Source: Nonomuraea endophytica (GTDB lineage: Bacteria > Actinomycetota > Actinomycetes > Streptosporangiales > Streptosporangiaceae). From it: a stretch of 64,000 nt of DNA. The translations under genes and the position numbers were made by a program. Numbering within the stretch: the stretch's first letter is position 1; each line of letters opens with the position of its first letter. The DNA lies in NCBI RefSeq assembly GCF_014203235.1, contig NZ_JACHIN010000020.1:1-64000 (forward strand), in the 5' to 3' direction. The notes under the pieces are model-generated. The model was not told the origin of the DNA. It made no database searches and was given only the letters and a program-made list of their open reading frames with translations. Shown piece after piece: positions 51,776-59,651 of the stretch.

Positions 51776-52068
51776 TCGTCGGCGCCGCGCCGGGGGAGAA
51801 GGCCGGGTCGGCCGCGGCCATGGCGGAGACCGGGGCCGAGCTCGGCGCCGCTCTGGGGATCGCGCTGATGGGCAGTGTCGGGGCCGCGGTCTATCGCGCT
51901 GCGACAGCGGGTACGGCGGCGCCGGCCGTACCGGGTGGGCTGCTGGAGGGGGTGGCGCGGGAGGCGTTCATGCGCGGGCTGAACACGGTCGCCGGCCTCA
52001 GCGCGGTGATCATGGTGTGCCTGGCGGTCGGGGCGGGCCTGCTGCGCCGGGTCCGGACCGATGGGTGA
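51776..52068 (+). pseudogene. C-terminal fragment of an MFS (QacA/EmrB-type) transporter
   Basis: About 97 codons reading IVGAAPGEKAGSAAAMAETG, then ELGAALGIALMGSVG and a final helix (VAGLSAVIMVCLAVGAGLL). These are the conserved last two helices of 14-TM drug exporters. The first twelve helices are missing. The junction with the regulator fragment on the left is sharp, near 51776. Confidence 0.7.
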
Positions 52069-52345
52069 GGTCGAGTCCGGCGAGTTCGGTCCGGGAGGAG
52101 ATGCCGAGTTTGGGATAGGCGTTGGACAGGTGGTAGCCGACGGTTCGCGGGCTGAGGAACAGGCGGGCGCCGATGGCCCGGTTGCTCAGCCCGTCCGCGA
52201 CCAGCGCGGCCACCTGGAGTTCCTGCGGCGTGAGCCGTTCGACCAGGTCGGCGGCGTCCTGCCGGGCGGGGCGGCTCTCTCCGGCCGCGCGCAGTTCGGT
52301 GCGGCCCCGCTCGGCCGGCCCTCCGTCGTGCCTCCGGAGCTCCAT
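52010..52345 (-). pseudogene. C-terminal fragment of a LuxR-family regulator
   Basis: Contains a complete LuxR helix-turn-helix (LTPQELQVAALVADGLSNRA with LFLSPRTVGYHLSNAYPKLG) preceded by the usual ELRAAGES linker, but nothing of the large N-terminal part. It overlaps the transporter fragment tail to tail by 59 bases. The right break lies near 52345. Confidence 0.65.
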
Positions 52346-52387
52346 GAGACCTGGCCGCGGGGCACAGAACCTCGGCTCTCCTCTCGC

Positions 52388-52418
52388 ATCTTGCCGGTGT
52401 CATCACTTCCGGCAAGAT
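52388..52418. repeat. 10-bp perfect inverted repeat upstream of the XRE-STAND gene
   Basis: ATCTTGCCGG (52388-52397) and CCGGCAAGAT (52409-52418) with an 11-base spacer. It lies 68 bases before the proposed start and could be an operator for the regulator or a terminator for leftward or rightward readthrough. Confidence 0.5.
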
Positions 52419-52485
52419 CAGGAGATTTGGCAGAATATGGCGATACGGCCCCGAAGCGTCGGAGTCGCTCGGTGAGGAGTGCCCC

Positions 52486-54738
52486 ATTTCCACCCCAGCC
52501 AGCTTCGCGGAGGCGCTGCGCCGGCATCGGCGCGCGGCGCGGCTGACGCTGGAACAACTGGCCGAGGCCTCGGGCGTCAGTGCCAGAACGGTGTCCGACA
52601 TGGAGCGCGGGCGCAGCACCGGCCCCCAGCACCGGACCGTCGTCGCGCTGGCGCGGGCGCTCTCGCTGGGGGAGGAGGACAGCCAGCGGCTCATCGACTG
52701 GGCGCGGGAGGGCCGGCTGCGCGATCACTGGACGCGGCCGACCGGCCTGGCCGAGCTGCCCCGCTCGGTGGACGACTTCACCGGGCGCGCCGCCGAGCTG
52801 GCCTGGGCGGACGACTTCATGCGCGCCGGTGACACGCCGGGCGCGGCCGGCGTGGCGCTGATCACGGGCGCGGCGGGGCTGGGCAAGACCACGTTCGCCG
52901 TCCGTGCCGCCCATGTGCTGCGGCCGAACTTCACCGACGGGGTGTTGTTCGTCGACCTGTTCGGCATGTCCGCCCAGCCCCTTCCCGCGCAGGACGCCCT
53001 GACGCTGCTGTTGCGCGCGCTCGGCACCACCGACCGGGACATGCCTCCCGCTCCCTTGGAGCGTGCCTCGCTCTACCGTTCGCTGCTTCGGGAACGGCGG
53101 GTGCTGGTCGTGCTGGACAACGCCGCGTCGGAGGAGCAGCTACGCCCGCTGCTGCCCGGCGGAGGCAGCAGCCGCGTACTGGCCACGAGCCGGCGGCTGC
53201 TGGCCGGGCTGGAGGGGGTGCACCGGCTGAGCCTCGGCCCGCTGCCGCCGGACGAAGCGGCCGAGCTGCTCACCGGGATCGTGGGCAGGCGCGGGTCGTC
53301 GGACGGTGAATCGGCGATCGGCGAGCTCGCCGAGTTCTGCGCGGGACTGCCGCTGGCCCTGCGGATCGTGGGCAACCGCCTGGTCAGCCGCCCCAACTGG
53401 CCCGTCGCGGAGTTCGCCGACCGGCTGGCGGACGAGGAGCGGCGCCTGGACCAGTTCAGGGCCGGCGACCTCAAGATCGCGACCGCGTTCGGCATGTCCT
53501 ACCAGCAACTGGCCAGTCTCTCGCAGCAGGTCTTCCGCCGTCTGTCCCTGGTGCCGGGCCGCGACTTCGACGCCGACCTCGCCGCCGTGCTCGGCGGCGT
53601 CCCGGTCGCGGACGCCTGGGACGCGCTCGACGACCTCGTCGACCTCGGCCTCCTGCAGGACAGCACGTCCGGCCGCTACCGCTTCCATGATCTGGTACGG
53701 CTGTTCGCCCGCGATCGCCTGAAAGAGGAGGAACCGGCGGAAGACCGCGACGCCCTGGCGGAACGGATGACGGCCTGGCTGCTTCAGACGGCCACCACGG
53801 CCGGACGGTGGTTCGAACCCGCCTACGCCCGGCCCGACCGCCCGGACACCCACCTGTCCTCCCCGGACGAGGCCGAGCGCTGGCTGCACGAGAACGCCGG
53901 CAACTGGCTGGGCGCACTGCGGCAGGCGGCGGCCAGCGGCCTGCACTCCGTCGTACTCGACTGCGCCGAGTCCATGCGCTGGTTCTCCGGCCGGTGGATG
54001 CACTGGCCCTACTGGCAGGAGGTCTTCACGCTCGGCGCGGAGGCCGCCACCGCCCTGGACGATCCCGCGTACCAGGCCCCTCAGCTGACCCATCTGGCCC
54101 AGCTTCACATGGTTCCGCCGCCCGACCCGGAAACCATGCTGCGCTACGCGGTCGAGGCCCTGGACCTGGCCACGAAGAAGGGTGCCAGGCCGCCGCAGCT
54201 CGCCTGGGCGCACATGCACCACGGCCGCGCGCTCATGCGCCTGGGAAGGTTCGGTGAAGCCGTCGAGCCGGTCTCGGAGGCGGCGCGGCTGTTCAAGACC
54301 GCCGGCGACGTCGACGTCTACTGCCAGTGTCTCGGCACGATCGGCGAGTGCCGGCGCGGCGAGGGCGACTACGCCGCGGCCCTGGAGCTCTACCTGGAGA
54401 TGGCGGCGCTGACCGGCGACGAGGGATCCGGGATGACACCGAGCATCGCGGCGCTCAGCCTGCCGAACGCCTTGGCGGGCGCCGGCCTGTGCCTGGAACT
54501 GCTCGGCCGCCGGGCCGCGGCGATCGAGAAGTACACCGAGGCCAACACCCTCTTCGAGCGGCAGCCCCCGTCCGGATCGTACGCCCGCAGCCAGCAGCGG
54601 CTCGCGATCGTCCTGGCCGAGGAGGGCAGAACCGGCGAGAGCCGCCACGCCTACGCGCGCGCGGCCGAACTGTTCGAGGCGACCGGCGACGCCGAATCGG
54701 CTGACCGGTGCCGCGCCCTGGCGGCGGGGGCGACCTGA
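52486..54738 (+). CDS. XRE-STAND (NB-ARC) regulator with TPR domain, probable ATT start
   Basis: About 750 residues. The N-terminus reads STPASFAEALRRHRRAARL and continues as an XRE helix-turn-helix through GVSARTVSDMERGRS. An NB-ARC ATPase has Walker A GAAGLGKT (128-135) and LLVLDN-type Walker B, and a TPR-like C-terminal half follows. No ATG, GTG or TTG occurs in frame between the upstream stop (52345) and GTG 52591, which would delete the helix-turn-helix. GAGGAG at 52474-52479 stands 6 bases before ATT 52486, exactly where homologues start with Met-Ser, so ATT initiation is proposed. Such regulators often control secondary metabolism. Confidence 0.8.
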   Translation: MSTPASFAEALRRHRRAARLTLEQLAEASGVSARTVSDMERGRSTGPQHRTVVALARALSLGEEDSQRLIDWAREGRLRDHWTRPTGLAELPRSVDDFTGRAAELAWADDFMRAGDTPGAAGVALITGAAGLGKTTFAVRAAHVLRPNFTDGVLFVDLFGMSAQPLPAQDALTLLLRALGTTDRDMPPAPLERASLYRSLLRERRVLVVLDNAASEEQLRPLLPGGGSSRVLATSRRLLAGLEGVHRLSLGPLPPDEAAELLTGIVGRRGSSDGESAIGELAEFCAGLPLALRIVGNRLVSRPNWPVAEFADRLADEERRLDQFRAGDLKIATAFGMSYQQLASLSQQVFRRLSLVPGRDFDADLAAVLGGVPVADAWDALDDLVDLGLLQDSTSGRYRFHDLVRLFARDRLKEEEPAEDRDALAERMTAWLLQTATTAGRWFEPAYARPDRPDTHLSSPDEAERWLHENAGNWLGALRQAAASGLHSVVLDCAESMRWFSGRWMHWPYWQEVFTLGAEAATALDDPAYQAPQLTHLAQLHMVPPPDPETMLRYAVEALDLATKKGARPPQLAWAHMHHGRALMRLGRFGEAVEPVSEAARLFKTAGDVDVYCQCLGTIGECRRGEGDYAAALELYLEMAALTGDEGSGMTPSIAALSLPNALAGAGLCLELLGRRAAAIEKYTEANTLFERQPPSGSYARSQQRLAIVLAEEGRTGESRHAYARAAELFEATGDAESADRCRALAAGAT

Positions 54739-54849
54739 CACGCGCGGAAGTTCTGCATGCTGTTCTGCGTGGTCCGGGCCCTTCACCGCGAGTTGGATGG
54801 AGGGCACAGGGACAGGCGCTGGGCCTGTTCCACCAGGTCAGGAGCGACC

Positions 54850-55530
54850 ATGGCAACCATCAAGAACATCGTGCTCGTGCACGGTGGGTTCGTGGACGGG
54901 TCCGGATGGCAGGGCGTCTATGACGAGCTGACCAGGGACGGCTTCCGCGTCCACGTGGTGCAGAACCCCACGCTGTCGCTGGAGGACGACGTCGCGGTGA
55001 CCCGCCGGACCCTGGACGGCCTGGACGGCCCCGCTGTGCTGGTCGGTCACTCCTACGGCGGCGTCGTCATCAGCGAGTCCGGCACCCACCCCAACGTCGC
55101 GGCGCTGGCCTACATCGCCGCGTTCGCCCCCGACAAGGGCGAGTCGGTCAACACCCTGATCGCCGACCCGCCGCCCGGGGCCCCGGTGCCGCCGATCCTG
55201 CCTCCCGTCGACGGCTTCCTCTTCCTCGACCGCGAGAAGTTCGCCGCCTCCTTCGCCGCCGACCTGCCCGCTCAGGCGGCCGCGTTCATGGCCGACTCCC
55301 AGGTGCCCTGGGGTGTCAACGCTCTCGGCGGCGCGGTCACCGAGCCGGCCTGGCGGCACAAGCCGTCCTGGTACCTGGTGGCCACCGACGACCGCATGAT
55401 CCCGCCGCCCGCCCAGCGGGCCATGGCCGAGCGCGCCGGAGCGACCGTCGTCGAAGCCGTCGGCAGCCACGCGATCTACGTCTCGCAGGCCGCGACGGTG
55501 GCCGACCTCATCCGTCAGGCCGCCGCCTGA
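54850..55530 (+). CDS. Alpha/beta hydrolase, cytoplasmic
   Basis: 226 residues, similar in type to salicylate-esterase/hydroxynitrile-lyase-like proteins. It starts IVLVHGGFVDGSGW (oxyanion hole), nucleophile Ser68 in GHSYGG, with a late Asp (ATDDRMIPP) and His in VGSHAIYVSQ. GGAG lies 5 bases before the ATG. A clear paralogue with a signal peptide is encoded next at 55610. The substrate is unknown. Confidence 0.82.
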   Translation: MATIKNIVLVHGGFVDGSGWQGVYDELTRDGFRVHVVQNPTLSLEDDVAVTRRTLDGLDGPAVLVGHSYGGVVISESGTHPNVAALAYIAAFAPDKGESVNTLIADPPPGAPVPPILPPVDGFLFLDREKFAASFAADLPAQAAAFMADSQVPWGVNALGGAVTEPAWRHKPSWYLVATDDRMIPPPAQRAMAERAGATVVEAVGSHAIYVSQAATVADLIRQAAA

Positions 55531-55542
55531 CCTGGAGCCCAT

Positions 55543-55571
55543 ACGCGGCGCTCCGCTGGAGAGCGCCGCGT
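55543..55571 (+). terminator. 11-bp hairpin terminator
   Basis: ACGCGGCGCTC (55543-55553) and GAGCGCCGCGT (55561-55571), 7-base loop, 13 bases after the stop codon at 55530. A pyrimidine-rich stretch follows. Confidence 0.7.
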
Positions 55572-55609
55572 CCTCCTTTCTCCCTACCCCCCGTTTCTTG
55601 GAGACTGTT

Positions 55610-56437
55610 GTGAACCGTCCTATCGCTCTGCCGCGCCGTCTTGCCTTCGCCGCTGTCGCCGGTGGTCTGGCCGCCGCGCTGCTCGCCGTACCGTCCGCGA
55701 CCGCGGCTTCCACGGCTTCCGGTGTCAAGCCCACTGTCGTGCTGGTGCACGGCGGGTTCGCCGACGCCTCCGGCTGGAACAGCGTGATCGAGCGCCTCCA
55801 GCGCGACGGCTACAAGACGATCGCCCCCGCCAACCCGCTGCGCGGCATCCCCACGGACGCGGCGTACATCAACAGTGTCCTGAAGTCCGTCGAGGGTCCG
55901 ATCGTCCTGGTCGCCCACTCCTACGGCGGCGCGGTCATCACCAACGCCGCGGTCGGCGTCGACAACGTCAGGGCGCTGGTCTACATCGCCGCGATGGCGC
56001 CCGACGAGGGCGAGAAGCTCATCGACCTGTTCGGCAAGTTCCCCGGCAGCCAGATCCCCGACTCCGTGCGCGAGGTGCCCTACGCCAACGCCGACGGCAG
56101 CACCGGCGTCGACCTGTACCTCAAGCCGGACAAGTTCCGCGCCGCCTTCGCCGCCGACCTGCCCGTCTCCACCACCCGGCTGATGCAGGCCACGCAGCGC
56201 CCGTTCGCCGCCTCCTCCTACACCGACGTCACCGCCGGCGCCGCCTGGCGCACCATCCCGTCCTGGGCGCTGGTCGCCACCGAGGACAAGGCCATCCCGC
56301 CGGCCCTGGAGCGCTTCTTCTACAAGCGCGCGAAGTCCAAGGTGTACGAGGCCAAGGGCGCCTCACACGTGCCGATGATGAGCCGGCCCGGCCTGGTGAC
56401 CCGCGTCATCAAGGACGCGATCCACGCCGTCGACTGA
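55610..56437 (+). CDS. Alpha/beta hydrolase, secreted paralogue
   Basis: 275 residues. The signal peptide has an Ala-rich core and likely cleavage at ATA-AST near residue 32. The mature domain parallels the preceding gene: VVLVHGGFADASGW, Ser104 in AHSYGG, ATEDKAIPP and GASHVPMMS. GTG at 55610 follows GGAG by 6 bases. Tandem duplication with gain or loss of export is the likely history. Confidence 0.84.
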   Translation: MNRPIALPRRLAFAAVAGGLAAALLAVPSATAASTASGVKPTVVLVHGGFADASGWNSVIERLQRDGYKTIAPANPLRGIPTDAAYINSVLKSVEGPIVLVAHSYGGAVITNAAVGVDNVRALVYIAAMAPDEGEKLIDLFGKFPGSQIPDSVREVPYANADGSTGVDLYLKPDKFRAAFAADLPVSTTRLMQATQRPFAASSYTDVTAGAAWRTIPSWALVATEDKAIPPALERFFYKRAKSKVYEAKGASHVPMMSRPGLVTRVIKDAIHAVD

Positions 56438-56449
56438 GTTTCTCCGCCT

Positions 56450-56482
56450 GAGTGCCGCCCTCGATTCCCCGGGGCGGCACTC
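56450..56482 (+). terminator. 11-bp hairpin terminator
   Basis: GAGTGCCGCCC (56450-56460) and GGGCGGCACTC (56472-56482) with an 11-base loop, 12 bases after the stop codon. Confidence 0.7.
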
Positions 56483-56502
56483 TCCCCTTGAGGAGCCCGC
56501 TT

Positions 56503-57384
56503 GTGAGCCCTGACCCGCTGCCGCCCGGCGCGCACACCGTGACCATCCGGGGCGTCCTGCAGCGTTACCACGTCGCCGGCACCGGTCCCGTGTGCCTCGT
56601 TCACCCGGGCGGTCCCGGCCTTGGCTGGGAGTATCTGCGCATGCCGTACCTGGAGCGGCATCTGACGCTTGTCTACCTGGAGCCGGTCGGCACCGGCGGT
56701 TCCGGGCACCTGGCCGGTCCTCAGGACTACCGCATCGGCACCTACGCCCAGTTTCTGCACGGCCTCGTGGAGCATCTGGGCGTATCGCGCCCGTTCCTGC
56801 TCGGCCACTCCCACGGTGGCTTCGTCGCGCAGCACTACGCGCTGGCCCACCCTGACACGCTGGCCGGCCTGATCCTCTACGACACCTCGCCCCGCACCGG
56901 CGAGGAGTTCTGGAACCAGGCGCTGGCCAACCTCGACAGCTTCCCGGAACGCCATCCCGGCCGGCCCGAGGCCGCCGGCATCCCCGGGGCGTTCCGCCAG
57001 ACTCTGGCCGCCACCGACAACGAGTCCGCCACCGAGGGCCTGCGCGCGGTCCTGCCCGCCTACTTCGCCGACTACTGGGCGCACGAGGCGGACCTCGCCC
57101 CGCTCCGGGCCGGACTGCGCGCCTGGATCAGCCCGATGCGCGCCGCCGAACCGCCCTTCGACGTCCGCGACAAACTGGGCACCATCCGCACACCCGCGTT
57201 GATCATCAGCGGTGCCCACGACTTCATCTGCGCTCCCCGCTGGGGGCGGATGCTGCATGAGGGCATGACGCACTCCGAGTTCGTCCTCCTGCACGACAGC
57301 GGGCACATGGGACACCTCGAACAACCCGCCGCCTTCGCCTCCGCGATCGCTCAGTTCACGCGCGACCGGCCCGCGGTGGCGTAA
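56503..57384 (+). CDS. Proline iminopeptidase-like alpha/beta hydrolase (S33)
   Basis: 293 residues. The oxyanion region HPGGPGLGWEY is the S33 signature, nucleophile Ser in GHSHGG, acid in SGAHDFICAP and His in DSGHMGHLEQP. GTG at 56503 follows GAGGAG by 7 bases. Family members cleave N-terminal proline or small amides or esters; specificity is not evident. It ends in a strong bidirectional hairpin. Confidence 0.85.
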   Translation: MSPDPLPPGAHTVTIRGVLQRYHVAGTGPVCLVHPGGPGLGWEYLRMPYLERHLTLVYLEPVGTGGSGHLAGPQDYRIGTYAQFLHGLVEHLGVSRPFLLGHSHGGFVAQHYALAHPDTLAGLILYDTSPRTGEEFWNQALANLDSFPERHPGRPEAAGIPGAFRQTLAATDNESATEGLRAVLPAYFADYWAHEADLAPLRAGLRAWISPMRAAEPPFDVRDKLGTIRTPALIISGAHDFICAPRWGRMLHEGMTHSEFVLLHDSGHMGHLEQPAAFASAIAQFTRDRPAVA

Positions 57385-57466
57385 CCGGACAGAAGGGCGC
57401 TCAGAATGTCGGTCAGCCGGGGTTCGACCTCGACGATGGAGTGGTTCTCCGCCCGCACCGCTAAAG

Positions 57467-57507
57467 TCAAGCAGCCGTTTGACCTTGAAGGTCAAACGGC
57501 TGCTTGA
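57467..57507. terminator. 41-bp near-perfect palindrome, bidirectional terminator
   Basis: Two 20-base arms centred on 57487 pair perfectly around a one-base centre, which gives an 18-bp stem with a TTGAA loop. It lies between the convergent ends of the S33 hydrolase (57384) and the 57512 gene, 4 bases from the latter stop codon. The stem contains AAACGG, so it is less GC-rich than the other hairpins. Confidence 0.88.
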
Positions 57508-57511
57508 TCGC

Positions 57512-58546
57512 TCAGCGGCCGTACGACCAGATGACACCGCCACGGCCAGAGGGCGCCGTGCCGACCGCCCAGACGGTACGGCTCCCCAGCTGGTTGGCGA
57601 GGTCGCGGACGGACGCGTTCCGGCTCGGTGAAGCCGGAAAGGCGCCCGGCTCGACGCTGTCGGGGCCGATGTGCAGGTACGCGCTGCCTCCGCCCTTGGC
57701 GTCGTAGACGACCCAGGCGCCGCCTCTGCCGTCGGGCTCCGCCTGGGCGCGCGGCTGGATGCCCGGTTCAGTGCGGACCTCGTATTTCATGCTGCCCAGA
57801 TAGCCGGACAGCAGCAGAGTCTCACCACAGAAGGAGCGATTCCCGGCGCCGCACGGCCAGGCGACCCAGCCGACCGCCATCACCCGGGCGGTCTCACCGT
57901 CGACCGCGACATCCGTCAGCTCCGAGATCTGGCCCGGGTGGGCGGAGGGAATCGCCGGAAGTGCGACCGCGCGCCAGTCCTTGCCGTTCCAGCGGGCCAG
58001 AGCCGCCGTGCCCCGCACCGACCCCGCCGCCCACTTGCCGTCGAGCCCCTTGACCACGATCGGCGTCGGGACCTTGCGCCACGCCGACCCGACCAGCCGC
58101 CGCAACGTGGACCGCGCCTTCCATCCAGCCTTGCCGGCCGATGGGAACACGTTGGAGTTCTCGATGACCCACAGGTTCTGGCCGATCGCGTACGCCCGAT
58201 CCACCCGGCCGTGACTCCATCGTTTGACCTGCCAGCGCTTGCCGTCCCAGCGGGCGTAGCGCGACGCCCCGAACGCCCAGACCCTGGTGTCGGAGGCCGA
58301 CGTCAGCCGTTTCACCCGGAAGCCCGGCCCTTTGACCCGCCGGCCGCCCTTCAGCAGGAGCGGCTCCGAGAGCCTGGTCCCGGCGACCCAGACCGCCCCA
58401 CCCGGAGTCACCGTGACCGCGTCGTAGGAGTCGCGGCGATCGTGGTGAACGACCTTCCACTGATCGGTCGGCGCCGCTGCGTGGGCCGGCCCTGTGGCGA
58501 CGACAAAGGCGACGACCGCAGCGGTGCCGCGCAACCATAATCCCAT
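57512..58546 (-). CDS. Secreted propeller-like protein of unknown function
   Basis: 344 residues. The signal peptide ends at AHA-AAP near residue 24. The mature part consists of repeated W/Y-rich beta segments (GGAVWVAGTR, TRVWAFGASRYARWDGKRW, TAALARWNGKDWRAV, SRTVWAVGTA), consistent with a beta-propeller. No catalytic motif is seen. Such proteins may be secreted binding or inhibitor proteins. Confidence 0.7.
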   Translation of the reverse strand: MGLWLRGTAAVVAFVVATGPAHAAAPTDQWKVVHHDRRDSYDAVTVTPGGAVWVAGTRLSEPLLLKGGRRVKGPGFRVKRLTSASDTRVWAFGASRYARWDGKRWQVKRWSHGRVDRAYAIGQNLWVIENSNVFPSAGKAGWKARSTLRRLVGSAWRKVPTPIVVKGLDGKWAAGSVRGTAALARWNGKDWRAVALPAIPSAHPGQISELTDVAVDGETARVMAVGWVAWPCGAGNRSFCGETLLLSGYLGSMKYEVRTEPGIQPRAQAEPDGRGGAWVVYDAKGGGSAYLHIGPDSVEPGAFPASPSRNASVRDLANQLGSRTVWAVGTAPSGRGGVIWSYGR

Positions 58547-58592
58547 GAGAGTGAGACGCGCCTTTCGTAGGAAAAGTTCGAGCCTTGTGTCG

Positions 58593-58793
58593 TCACGCGG
58601 CGTCGCTCTTCGGGGCGATGACGCGTGCCCATGTGGTGATCCTGTCCACGAGCTTGAGAATGAACTCCCGGCCAGCCGTGAAGAACGGCAGCACCAGGAA
58701 GGCCGGAGTCATCAGAAGAATGACCAGGGCCAGGGGAAATACCAGAAGCCCGCCGAGCGCGACGCGCTGCCAGGTGGCGTTCATCACGATCAT
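58593..58793 (-). CDS. Small membrane protein (66 aa)
   Basis: A hydrophobic segment at residues 10-38 (VALGGLLVFPLALVILLMTP and following) may form one or two helices, followed by an amphipathic tail. AAGGGCC lies 8-9 bases before the ATG at 58793; a second ATG is at 58784. No family is recognised. Confidence 0.55.
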   Translation of the reverse strand: MIVMNATWQRVALGGLLVFPLALVILLMTPAFLVLPFFTAGREFILKLVDRITTWARVIAPKSDAA

Positions 58794-58829
58794 GAAATCG
58801 GCCCTTGCTCGCGAATGGCACTGAGAGGG

Positions 58830-58850
58830 CTAAGAGGTTCGGCCTCTTAG
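58830..58850. repeat. 8-bp hairpin in the 58794-59083 gap
   Basis: CTAAGAGG (58830-58837) and CCTCTTAG (58843-58850) around TTCGG. It lies 37 bases upstream of the small membrane-protein start. The rest of the 290-base gap shows a 10-bp palindrome CAAGTACTTG (58982-58991) and no gene that I can support. Confidence 0.5.
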
Positions 58851-59083
58851 GTTCGTCGGCAGCCGGCTGGCTGCTCAAAGGCGTGCCTCTCGCCTAGGGC
58901 CACGGCAGGGCCTGCCGTTCTCCGCTGTCAGAGGCTGACGGTGAACGCCAGCACACAGACCAGGGGGTGGGCATTGGGGATCAAGTACTTGTACGACTTG
59001 ATTCGCATGCCATCACGTTACCCCGATTTGATGGACGCACGCGCGCGGTGGCTGGTTCTGGCCCAAGTAGGCCGTGCCAAGCC

Positions 59084-59632
59084 TCACCCTCGACGAGCCG
59101 CGATCGCGCGTGTGATCGGCCGGGTCGCGTAACGAAGGAATCGTTGCAGCGCGCGAGGGAACAGAAATGCGACGCCCATGACGGCCAGGACCATGCCCAC
59201 CAGAGGCAGCAGAAAGATCGTAAGGAACAGCTGGGATGTGCCCGGCGCATAGACGTTTCCAGAGGTGCCGGCGAGGAGCGCCGGGGTTTGGGCATCGGGA
59301 CTCAGCTCATCCGCGGAGCGGCCATGGAGCCACACGTCGTGTTTGACGATGGCGCCGTCGTCGCTGGTGAACTTTCCGCGCCACTCACACGGCCCACGAC
59401 CCGAACAGTCCAGCTCCCGGGCGACGAAGGCGCCCATGCTGCCTTCGCCGCGAGACGCCCGGATCTCCTCGCCCACGTGAAGGAGGGCAACGCCCACGAC
59501 GCCCAGCCCGATGATCACAAAGATCAGCCCGACAAGCCTGCCGACGATGCCACGCGATGCCCAGACCGGTAACGGCTCCCGTCTCCTTGCCTGAAACGGC
59601 TTCCGAGACGACCGTGCCGCCCTTCCCCCCAC
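59084..59632 (-). CDS. DUF3592-like two-helix membrane protein
   Basis: About 182 residues. TM1 (GLIFVIIGLGVVGVALL) and TM2 (FLTIFLLPLVGMVLAVMGVAFLF) flank an extracytoplasmic domain with two Cys (ELDCSGRGPCEW) and a region like DUF3592. The tail is basic. GTG at 59632 is the first reasonable start, but the ribosome-binding site is weak and the N-terminal 30 residues look uncertain. The function is unknown. Confidence 0.6.
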   Translation of the reverse strand: MGGRAARSSRKPFQARRREPLPVWASRGIVGRLVGLIFVIIGLGVVGVALLHVGEEIRASRGEGSMGAFVARELDCSGRGPCEWRGKFTSDDGAIVKHDVWLHGRSADELSPDAQTPALLAGTSGNVYAPGTSQLFLTIFLLPLVGMVLAVMGVAFLFPRALQRFLRYATRPITRAIAARRG

Positions 59633-59651
59633 TACCTGCCCTCGTCCTTCG

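Noticed and set aside
58941..59132. 63-codon plus-strand frame
   Set aside because: No convincing ribosome-binding site, no recognisable domain, and it runs into the antisense of the DUF3592-like gene.
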